Assembly: GCA_003486665.1 (NCBI GenBank)
Contig: DNGF01000010.1
Coordinates: forward strand, 2,660-7,694
From: Oscillospiraceae bacterium
GTDB lineage: Bacteria; Bacillota; Clostridia; Oscillospirales; Acutalibacteraceae
Reading direction: 5' to 3'
DNA: 5,035 nt
Position numbers and translations under genes: made by a program. Below, piece after piece: positions 1-5,035 of this stretch; position 1 is the stretch's first letter; the number at the start of each line of letters is the position of its first letter. The notes below the pieces were generated by a model. The model had not been told where the DNA came from, made no database searches, and was given only the letters and a program-made list of their open reading frames with translations.

Positions 1-596
1 GTGTATTCTTCACGTGTCATCGGGCAGTTTATATAATCGGCAGTTCCCTTGTCGTATCGTGCCGCCTTAAAAACCTTTGATTTGTCTATGCTCTCCTCCG
101 TTACAATAGGTGCGGCGGCATCGTAAAAATACAATCCGCTGCCTCCGGTAAGCTTTTCTATCGCCGGGGAAAGTCCGTCCGAGGTGAGCGGTCCCGTTGC
201 GATTATTGTGTATTCGTCGGGATCTATTTTCGTAACCTCGCCGTGTATTACCTTTACAAGGCTGTTTTCTTTGATTTTTTCCGTAATGTATTTTGCAAAC
301 ATATCACGGTCAACCGCAAGCGCACCGCCTGCCGGAACACTGCATTTTTTTGCACATTCAACACAAATTGAACCGAGCCTTTCCATTTCAGCTTTGAGCA
401 ATCCTGCCGCCGAACCTACGCGCTGAGCCTTGAGCGAATTGGAGCAGACAAGCTCTGCAAGCATATCCGTTTTATGAGCGGGAGAATGTTTTTTCGGCTT
501 CATCTCGGCTATTGTAACGGGAACGCCCCTGTTTGCAAGCGCCCATGCCGCCTCAACACCGGCTAAACCTCCGCCGACAACAAGAACTCTGTCCAT
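1..596 (-). CDS. trmFO: TrmFO, folate/FAD-dependent tRNA (uracil-54-C5)-methyltransferase, N-terminal part (cut by left edge)
   Basis: This enzyme makes ribothymidine at U54 of the tRNA T-loop, taking the methylene carbon from 5,10-methylenetetrahydrofolate and using FAD. It is cytoplasmic. About 198 residues are visible of a family that usually has about 435. Reading from ATG at 596, the protein opens with a Rossmann FAD-binding motif (VVGGGLAG, residues 6-13). It continues with the family block PAHKTD (39-44) and ELVCSNSL (48-55), where Cys51 lines up with B. subtilis TrmFO Cys53. Further on are CSVPAGGALAVDRD, IIATGPLTSDGLS, LYFYDAAAPIV and, near the edge, YINCPMTREEY. The start follows the topA stop directly (TAA then ATG), with AGGAAG at 605-610 eight bases upstream, so the two genes are probably translated in series. 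The absence of a stop reflects the window edge, not damage. The family assignment is very secure. The related protein GidA/MnmG is excluded by the TrmFO-specific blocks. Confidence 0.96.
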   Translation of the reverse strand, partial: MDRVLVVGGGLAGVEAAWALANRGVPVTIAEMKPKKHSPAHKTDMLAELVCSNSLKAQRVGSAAGLLKAEMERLGSICVECAKKCSVPAGGALAVDRDMFAKYITEKIKENSLVKVIHGEVTKIDPDEYTIIATGPLTSDGLSPAIEKLTGGSGLYFYDAAAPIVTEESIDKSKVFKAARYDKGTADYINCPMTREEY

Positions 597-2714
597 TTAT
601 TTATCTTCCTTTTTCTTGCTTTTTCTTTCCGCCTTGCGCTCGTAGCCGCAGTTTTCGTCAAGACAAACTATAAGTCCGCCTCTGCGCTTGAAAAGCGACT
701 TGCCGCACTTTGGGCAGACCTCATCAGTCGGCTTATCCCATGTCATAAAGTCGCACTCCGGCCAATTTGAACAGCCGAAGAACGGATATCCCCTCTTGGA
801 CTTTCTTTCAATGACCTCGCCGCCGCACTTTGGGCATTTTGCACTTGTCTTTGTGACAAGCGGCTTTGCGTTCTTACATTCGGGATAACCGGGACAGGCA
901 AGGAACTTTCCGTAACGGCCGACTTTGACAACCATCATTCTGCCGCATTTTTCGCACGGAATATCCGTTACATCCTCGTCAAGCTGAATCTTGACGTCCT
1001 TCATTTCCGCCTTAACCTTTTGCAGGTTTTTGTCAAATTCATCATAGAATTCATGGAGCATGGCAATGTAATCTTCCTTACCCTCGCCGACCTCGTCGAG
1101 CTTGGTTTCCATACCCGCAGTGAATTTTGTATTTACTATCTTGGAGAACTTTTCCTTAAGAAGCTTCGTTATGGCTTCGCCCAGCTCAGTCGGATAGAGC
1201 TGTTTCTGCTGACGTTTAACATACTCGCGTTTAACGATCGTTGTGATGATCGTTGCATAGGTACTCGGACGTCCGATTCCGTTCTCCTCAAGTGCCTTGA
1301 TGAGCGAAGCTTCGGTATACCTTGCCGGCGGCTGTGTAAAGTGCTGATTGCCCTTAAGCTCTTTAAGCTTGAGCTTATCGCCCGTGTTAAGCTCAGGGAG
1401 CTTGCCCTCGGCTTCGGTTTCCTCATCATCCGTACTTTCTTCATAAAGAACGGTGAATCCGTCAAATTTAATGCTGTAGCCTGCCGCCGTGAATCTGCAA
1501 TAACCGTCAATGCCCTCTGTAACCGCGTCAATCTCCGCCTTTACGGTATTCTGAATACAGGTTGCCATAAGGCTTGCAACAAATCGCTTCCAGATAAGCG
1601 TATAGAGCTTATACTGATCCGAGGTAAGGCTGCCTCTCACCTTGTCGGGAGTAAGCGCCGGGTTGGTCGGTCTGATAGCCTCGTGACCGTCCTGAGCGTT
1701 GCTTCTCGATTTAAAGTATCTCGGCTTTTCGGGAAGATATTTTTCGCCGTAGGTTTCGAGAATAAAGCTGTTTGTAGCGGCTCTCGCCTCCTCGGAAATT
1801 CTCAGGGAGTCCGTTCTCATGTATGTTATAAGACCCGTTGTGCCGATTCCTGCGATATCAACGCCCTCGTAAAGCTCCTGAGCGGCGCGCATTGTGCGCT
1901 GAGCCTGGAATCCCATTCGGCGCGATGCTTCCTGCTGAAGAGTTGAAGTTATAAACGGCGGAGCCGGGTTCTTCTTTCTTGTACCCTTTTTGACCGATGT
2001 CACGCTGTACTTCGCATTGTCAAGCCTTGCGAGATATGCGTCAGCCTGTTCCTTATTTGTGATTTTGACCTTGCCCGTTTCATCGCCGTAGAAGCTTGCT
2101 GAAAAGCTTTTTCTGCTCGGTGCGAGAAACTTTGCGTCAAGAGTCCAGTATTCCTCCGGATTGAAAGCTCTGATCTCATTTTCACGATCGACTATGAGTC
2201 TGACGGCAACGGACTGGACACGGCCTGCCGAAAGACCTCTGCGAATCTTCTGCGAAATAAACGGGCTGAGCTTGTAACCTACAAGGCGGTCAAGAATTCT
2301 TCGTGCCTGCTGTGCGTTTACAAGATTCATGTCAATCGAACGGGGGTTTTTCATACCGTTCTCAATACCTGTTTTCGTTATTTCGTTAAAAGTAATTCTG
2401 TTTGCGTCGTTCATATCAAGGCCGAGCAACGTTGCAAGATGCCATGAAATCGCCTCTCCCTCACGGTCGGGGTCGGTTGCAAGATACACGCCGTCAGACT
2501 CGGCAACCATGCTTTTAAGCTCTTTGACAAGCTTCTCCTTTCCCTTAATTACCGCGTATTTCGGGGCAAAATCCTTTTTTATATCAACGCTGAGCTTTGC
2601 CGCCGGAAGATCACGAACGTGACCCATTGAGGCGGTGACATTGTAGCCTTGACCGAGATATTTTTTAACTGTTTTAACCTTTGTGGGTGACTCCACTATT
2701 ACCAGCTTGGACAT
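597..2714 (-). CDS. topA: DNA topoisomerase I (type IA)
   Basis: TopA relaxes negative supercoils by cutting one DNA strand through a 5'-phosphotyrosine and passing the other strand. The chosen start is ATG at 2714 (705 residues), matching the usual MSKLVIVESPTK opening. A GTG two codons upstream (2720) is possible but less likely. Visible parts, numbered from that ATG: Toprim domain with VIVESPTK (catalytic Glu8) and DPDREGE (81-87); SAGRVQSVAVRLIVDRE (162-178); active-site Tyr298 in GLITYMRTDS; a conserved block around RYTEASLIKALEENGIGRPS (465-484); and three C-terminal Topo_C4 zinc fingers with cysteines at 587/590/607/613, 627/630/648/654 and 667/670/684/689. The tail is lysine-rich (KSKKKEDK). 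Length and three-finger layout are normal for Firmicutes TopA. An AGGA lies about ten bases upstream of the start. It sits 90 bases after dprA and abuts trmFO, a common Firmicutes order. Nothing is missing or broken. Confidence 0.98.
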   Translation of the reverse strand: MSKLVIVESPTKVKTVKKYLGQGYNVTASMGHVRDLPAAKLSVDIKKDFAPKYAVIKGKEKLVKELKSMVAESDGVYLATDPDREGEAISWHLATLLGLDMNDANRITFNEITKTGIENGMKNPRSIDMNLVNAQQARRILDRLVGYKLSPFISQKIRRGLSAGRVQSVAVRLIVDRENEIRAFNPEEYWTLDAKFLAPSRKSFSASFYGDETGKVKITNKEQADAYLARLDNAKYSVTSVKKGTRKKNPAPPFITSTLQQEASRRMGFQAQRTMRAAQELYEGVDIAGIGTTGLITYMRTDSLRISEEARAATNSFILETYGEKYLPEKPRYFKSRSNAQDGHEAIRPTNPALTPDKVRGSLTSDQYKLYTLIWKRFVASLMATCIQNTVKAEIDAVTEGIDGYCRFTAAGYSIKFDGFTVLYEESTDDEETEAEGKLPELNTGDKLKLKELKGNQHFTQPPARYTEASLIKALEENGIGRPSTYATIITTIVKREYVKRQQKQLYPTELGEAITKLLKEKFSKIVNTKFTAGMETKLDEVGEGKEDYIAMLHEFYDEFDKNLQKVKAEMKDVKIQLDEDVTDIPCEKCGRMMVVKVGRYGKFLACPGYPECKNAKPLVTKTSAKCPKCGGEVIERKSKRGYPFFGCSNWPECDFMTWDKPTDEVCPKCGKSLFKRRGGLIVCLDENCGYERKAERKSKKKEDK
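605..610 (-). promoter_or_regulatory. Ribosome binding site of trmFO
   Basis: AGGAAG on the minus strand lies inside the last codons of topA, eight bases before the trmFO ATG at 596. It supports that start and co-translation with topA, since no intergenic space exists. Confidence 0.75.
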
Positions 2715-2764
2715 AAACACATCATCCTATTTAAGTTATTGTTTTTGCATCCGCTAAATTTTAA

Positions 2765-2799
2765 GGTGCAATGCCGACAATCAGCCGAAAATTTGCACC
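2765..2799 (-). other. Inverted repeat (possible RNA stem-loop) between dprA and topA
   Basis: On the minus strand GGTGCAA (2799-2793) is followed by a 21-base loop and then its exact complement TTGCACC (2771-2765). The loop could hold a short inner CGGC/GTCG pairing. It starts five bases after the dprA stop. The sequence after it, TTAAAATTT, is not a proper U-tract, so a strong intrinsic terminator is unlikely. It could be a weak attenuator or an RNA processing site between dprA and topA, or it may be chance. The rest of the 90-base gap holds no convincing promoter. Confidence 0.35.
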
Positions 2800-2804
2800 G
2801 CGAA

Positions 2805-4004
2805 TTATTCAGCGGTTATTTTATAGTTTTTGCCTGCGAGAGGTTCAACGTATCCCAAAATTTCAAGCTCGGTCATTGCCGAGAGAAAATCAACGGTACT
2901 AAGACCCGTTTTCAGGATCAGCTCCTCTGCCTGCATCGTTTCCTGTGTAAAAGAATCAAATACCAGCTTTGCCGTATCGCTTATGCCTTTCGGGGCGGCA
3001 GGTTTGACAAAAGCCGTCTTTTTCTTATTTTCCGTTTGTTCCTTCTTTTCGACCTTTTCCGACGTATTCATCGGCGTCTGATCCATCTTCAGAACAGTTT
3101 CAATCTTTTTCATATCAAGCAGATCGGGATATCTCTCCGCATACTCCTCAAGAACGTCCATCGCGTTAAAAACAGGCTTTGCGCCGTCACGCAGGAGCTT
3201 ATTTGTTCCCATGTTCATGCTTGAGGTTATGTCGCCGGGAACAGCAAATATATCTCTGCCCTGCTCTATTGCATGATTAACGGTTCTTAACGATCCGCTC
3301 TTTTCGTTAGCCTCAATAACAATCGTTCCGTAGGAAAGACCGGAAATTATTCGGTTCCTGAACGGAAAATTACGGCCGAGAGCCGGAGTTCTCGGAGGAT
3401 ACTCCGTAACGAGTGCGCCGTTGTGGGCGATCTCACGTCTGAGCGCCTCATTTTCCGGCAGATAATTTGTTCCGAATCCGCATCCGAGGACCGCAACAGT
3501 CTTTGCTCCCGCATTCAGCGCACCCGTATGCGCCGCACTGTCGATACCTCTCGCCGCTCCGCTTATTACAACCGCACCCGAACGGCTCAGTGAGGCGGAA
3601 AGCGACCTTGCAATTCTGACGCCGATATCACTTGCTTCTCTCGCGCCTACCATTGCTACCGTAATTTTGTTTTTCAAACAGTCTAAATCTCCGCGTACAT
3701 AAAGAACAAGCGGTAAATTAGGCAATTTGAAAAGCATAGACGGATAGCTGTCATCCTCCGGTGTTACTATTTTGATCCTGTATCGGTCGCATTCGGCAAC
3801 AATTTTTTCGGCATTGTCAAGGACAGTTGATTTTAATTTTCTTATCTGTCCGTTTGTAAATATTCCCGAAATCTTCCATTCATATTCACCGGCAAGATAA
3901 AGCTTTTTAGCCGTGCCGAAATACGATACTATCTCATCTGTCTTGACGCTTGCGGAAATTCCGAGAGCGTCCTGCGCCCACACCCAGTAAACCTTATCAT
4001 TCAT
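2805..4004 (-). CDS. dprA: DprA/Smf, DNA-processing protein and RecA loader
   Basis: DprA binds incoming single-stranded DNA during natural transformation and loads RecA on it. It is also kept in many bacteria not known to be competent. The start chosen is ATG at 4004 (399 residues), whose first bases overlap the upstream stop as ATGA, with GGGAG about eleven bases upstream. A TTG at 4022 would add six residues and is less likely. Seen in the protein: an N-terminal region consistent with the SAM-like fold (about 5-75); a Rossmann-like DprA core (about 75-285) with VGAREAS (119-125), SGAARGIDSAAH (148-159), FPFRNRIISGLSYG (213-226), SGSL (236-239), AVPG (254-257) and MGTNKLLRDGA (265-275); a lysine/glutamate-rich linker (about 308-335); and a C-terminal winged-helix-like domain (about 340-399). 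Many homologues have SGLARGID where this one has SGAARGID, a mild change. Its position before topA and trmFO is typical of Firmicutes. No frameshift or truncation is visible. Confidence 0.97.
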   Translation of the reverse strand: MNDKVYWVWAQDALGISASVKTDEIVSYFGTAKKLYLAGEYEWKISGIFTNGQIRKLKSTVLDNAEKIVAECDRYRIKIVTPEDDSYPSMLFKLPNLPLVLYVRGDLDCLKNKITVAMVGAREASDIGVRIARSLSASLSRSGAVVISGAARGIDSAAHTGALNAGAKTVAVLGCGFGTNYLPENEALRREIAHNGALVTEYPPRTPALGRNFPFRNRIISGLSYGTIVIEANEKSGSLRTVNHAIEQGRDIFAVPGDITSSMNMGTNKLLRDGAKPVFNAMDVLEEYAERYPDLLDMKKIETVLKMDQTPMNTSEKVEKKEQTENKKKTAFVKPAAPKGISDTAKLVFDSFTQETMQAEELILKTGLSTVDFLSAMTELEILGYVEPLAGKNYKITAE

Positions 4005-4087
4005 TTTCTCAGCATCTCCCAAATAAGTATTGCCGCCGCAGTACCGGCATTAAGCGATTCCGCTCTCCCTCCCATCGGAATAGTGAC
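4001..4087 (-). CDS. TrmH/SpoU-family RNA 2'-O-methyltransferase, C-terminal fragment only
   Basis: The last 28 codons and TGA stop of a SPOUT-class RNA ribose methyltransferase. The residues IPMGGRAESLN followed by AGTAAAILIWEM match motif 3 of the family, the trefoil-knot region that binds S-adenosylmethionine and closes the dimer; members usually end shortly after it. The rest of the gene (normally about 250 residues in all) is absent: upstream of about 4087 the same frame encodes the start of BamA instead. The stop overlaps the dprA start as ATGA, so this end is the natural neighbour of dprA and belongs to the Firmicutes block. The identification rests on a short but characteristic motif. 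Which family member it is (RlmB, TsnR-like or other) and its RNA target cannot be told. The missing part was most likely lost at a chimeric join, not by gene decay. Confidence 0.8.
   Translation of the reverse strand, partial: VTIPMGGRAESLNAGTAAAILIWEMLRK
4015..4019 (-). promoter_or_regulatory. Ribosome binding site of dprA
   Basis: GGGAG on the minus strand, about eleven bases before the ATG at 4004, lies within the last codons of the upstream methyltransferase fragment. With the ATGA overlap it favours the ATG at 4004 over the TTG at 4022 and suggests translational coupling. Confidence 0.55.
4076..4087. other. Chimeric junction between Bacteroidales and Firmicutes DNA
   Basis: The codons for V-T-I-P here fit both partners: the end of a BamA POTRA 1 segment (GLQKGMKVTIP) and the lead-in to TrmH motif 3 (VTIP-MGGRAESLN). 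Above this stretch the genes are uppS and bamA of Bacteroidales type; below it are the methyltransferase end, dprA, topA and trmFO of Firmicutes type. A short shared sequence at such a point is what a misassembly or amplification chimera leaves. No transposon end, attachment site or tRNA is visible. The exact crossover could lie a few bases either side. Confidence 0.8.
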
Positions 4088-4297
4088 CTTCATGCCTTTC
4101 TGAAGACCGGTCAGGGAGATTATCTGCTGGCTTGAGAACTGGTGGTTTCCCTCAACGGTGACTCCACCCACATAGTAGGTCTTCGGGTGGTCATAATCAA
4201 CCTCGGCGGGAACAGAAGATTTCGCCGTTTCCTGTCCCATGGCAGGGATGACGGCGAAAGACAAGGCGGCGAGGCACAAGAAGCGATATACTTTCAT
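4076..4297 (-). CDS. bamA: BamA (Omp85) outer-membrane assembly factor, N-terminal fragment only
   Basis: BamA inserts beta-barrel proteins into the outer membrane. Only about 74 residues are present of a protein that normally has roughly 800 or more. From ATG at 4297 the sequence shows a signal peptide (MKVYRF, then a hydrophobic run to about residue 18, with a likely cleavage near AMG-QE). A short polar linker follows, then the first strand and helix of POTRA 1 (VGGVTVEGN at 43-51, then IISLTGLQKGMKVTIP at 59-74). After Pro74 the frame becomes a TrmH-family tail. A Bacteroidetes-like -7 element at 4325-4332 and the lack of a Shine-Dalgarno site fit that phylum. ATG at 4312 would leave almost no leader, and TTG at 4327 lies inside the promoter element, so 4297 is preferred. 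The uppS-bamA order is common in Bacteroidales. The N-terminus alone makes the BamA call good but not certain; another POTRA protein is possible. Confidence 0.8.
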
Positions 4298-4324
4298 CGA
4301 ATCAGATTTCATTGAATTAAGCTG

Positions 4325-4332
4325 CAAATATA
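4325..4332 (-). promoter_or_regulatory. Bacteroidetes-type -7 promoter element before bamA
   Basis: TATATTTG on the minus strand, followed by CAGC, matches the Bacteroidetes -7 consensus TAnnTTTG. It lies just past the uppS stop and predicts a transcription start near 4318, about 20 bases before the bamA ATG at 4297. I see no clear -33 TTTG at the usual distance, so the promoter is only partly supported. Confidence 0.55.
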
Positions 4333-4338
4333 CGCAAG

Positions 4339-5035
4339 TTATTTAACTTTTCCATACCTGCGGTTCCGGTGGGAATATTCTTCCAGAGCAGCCATGAACT
4401 CAGAACGTCTGAAATCAGGCCACAACGTATCTACAAAAAGAAATTCCGAATATGCAGCCTGCCAGAGGAGGTAGTTGCTTATCCTCTCCTCTCCGGAGGT
4501 CCGGATAATAAGATCCGGATCAGGAATGCCATCGGTCACCAGATAATGCCCAAAGTCCTCCATGTCAACGGATTCCAAGCCGTCAGGATTGTCCGCATAT
4601 TCCTTGGCCATTCTTTTGGCGGCCTGCAGGATGTCCCACTTTCCGCTATAACTCAAAAAGATGACAAGTGTCATGAGCGGTTCTTTCCCCGAAGCCGGTT
4701 CAGTCTTCCTCTCCGCCTCATGAATCGCATCCAAAAGTTTCTGCCCCAACCGCGAGATATTTCCAAGCACACGGAATCTGACCCCTTTGGAAGCCAACGA
4801 GCCTATCTCCTCCGCGATCGCTTTCATCATGAGTTCCATCAAGGTACTGACTTCGCCCTCGGGACGTCCCCAGTTTTCTTCTGAAAAGGCGAACAGCGAA
4901 AGATATTTCACCCCGGCTTCCGCGGCGGCTTCCACACATGCCCTCACACTTTCCACGCCCTCGAAATGACCGGCGACCCTTTCCTGTCCCTTCTGCTTGG
5001 CCCATCGTCCGTTTCCGTCCATGATGATGGACACA
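4339..5035 (-). CDS. uppS: Undecaprenyl diphosphate synthase (cis-prenyltransferase), lacking its first residues (cut by right edge)
   Basis: UppS adds eight isopentenyl units to farnesyl diphosphate, giving the C55 lipid that carries peptidoglycan and other glycan precursors; it acts at the inner face of the cytoplasmic membrane. 231 residues are visible against a usual 240-260. The GTG at 5034 is not the start: it encodes the Val of the usual HVSIIMDGNGRWA, and the last window base (T on this strand) fits a His codon before it. Counting that Val as 1: catalytic Asp6 in DGNGRWA and His23 correspond to E. coli Asp26 and His43. FSEENWGRP is at 50-58. PDPDLIIRTSGEERISNYL carries Arg178, Arg184 and Ser186, with Glu197 further on, aligning with E. 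coli Arg194, Arg200, Ser202 and Glu213. LSYSGKWDI replaces the NYGGRWDI-type block, a form I associate with Bacteroidetes. bamA follows after about 40 bases, a typical Bacteroidales pairing. Confidence 0.97.
   Translation of the reverse strand, partial: VSIIMDGNGRWAKQKGQERVAGHFEGVESVRACVEAAAEAGVKYLSLFAFSEENWGRPEGEVSTLMELMMKAIAEEIGSLASKGVRFRVLGNISRLGQKLLDAIHEAERKTEPASGKEPLMTLVIFLSYSGKWDILQAAKRMAKEYADNPDGLESVDMEDFGHYLVTDGIPDPDLIIRTSGEERISNYLLWQAAYSEFLFVDTLWPDFRRSEFMAALEEYSHRNRRYGKVK

Noticed and set aside
1020..1946. Long plus-strand open frame of 308 codons
   Set aside because: It lies wholly antisense to topA, whose zinc fingers and surrounding protein sequence are conserved there. The translation is rich in Cys, Arg and Leu and has no recognisable domain.
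2739..3224. Plus-strand open frame of 161 codons opposite the 3' part of dprA
   Set aside because: It is antisense to the DprA linker and winged-helix region and gives a Phe/Arg/Leu-rich product without a recognisable domain.
4020..4022. TTG as the start of dprA
   Set aside because: The ATG at 4004 overlaps the upstream stop as ATGA and has a GGGAG site before it; the TTG would overlap that site.
4001..4327. Real horizontal gene transfer or a new secreted methyltransferase fusion
   Set aside because: Both genes are cut mid-domain at a short shared peptide, with no mobile element nearby; a technical chimera explains this more simply.
4369..4884. Plus-strand open frame of 171 codons opposite uppS
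   Set aside because: uppS is intact with all catalytic residues on the other strand; this frame shows no motif or ribosome binding site and is a shadow.
5032..5034. GTG as the start codon of uppS
   Set aside because: It encodes the conserved Val in HVSIIMDGNGRWA, so the true start lies beyond the right edge.
1..5035. Search for CRISPR arrays, tRNA or rRNA genes, insertion sequences, defence or toxin-antitoxin genes
   Set aside because: None seen by eye. Almost every base is accounted for by the housekeeping genes, leaving only the 90-base dprA-topA gap and about 40 bases between uppS and bamA.

Overview
The window joins two unrelated bacterial gene clusters, all on the minus strand. Positions 1 to about 4080 look like a Clostridia-type Firmicutes chromosome: the end of a TrmH/SpoU RNA methyltransferase, dprA, topA and the first part of trmFO. 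The dprA-topA-trmFO order is a familiar Firmicutes arrangement, and folate-dependent TrmFO is typical of that phylum. From about 4080 to 5035 the DNA looks like Bacteroidales: uppS (undecaprenyl diphosphate synthase) followed by the start of bamA (outer-membrane beta-barrel assembly factor), with a Bacteroidetes-style TAnnTTTG promoter element and no Shine-Dalgarno sequence. BamA belongs to organisms with an outer membrane, so it does not fit beside the Firmicutes cluster.

Layout, read in the direction of transcription (high to low coordinates). uppS runs off the right edge without its true start and ends at 4339. bamA begins at about 4297 with a signal peptide and the first part of POTRA 1, then stops being BamA at about 4076-4087. 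There the frame continues into the last ~28 residues of a TrmH-type methyltransferase, ending at 4001. dprA (4004-2805) overlaps that stop by ATGA. After a 90-base gap with a small inverted repeat comes topA (2714-597). trmFO starts on the base after the topA stop and leaves the window at the left edge.

The Firmicutes block looks like one transcription unit of housekeeping functions: RNA modification, DNA uptake and recombination (DprA), supercoil relaxation (TopA) and tRNA U54 methylation (TrmFO). The Bacteroidales block is an envelope-biogenesis pair: the lipid carrier for peptidoglycan and glycans, then outer-membrane protein assembly.

The one unusual thing is the in-frame BamA-TrmH hybrid at the boundary. 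Both families can carry a V-T-I-P-like peptide at this point, so the best explanation is a chimeric join from metagenomic assembly or amplification, not a new fusion protein. I see no undescribed system. The other genes are intact or cut only by the window edges, and their motifs are ordinary.
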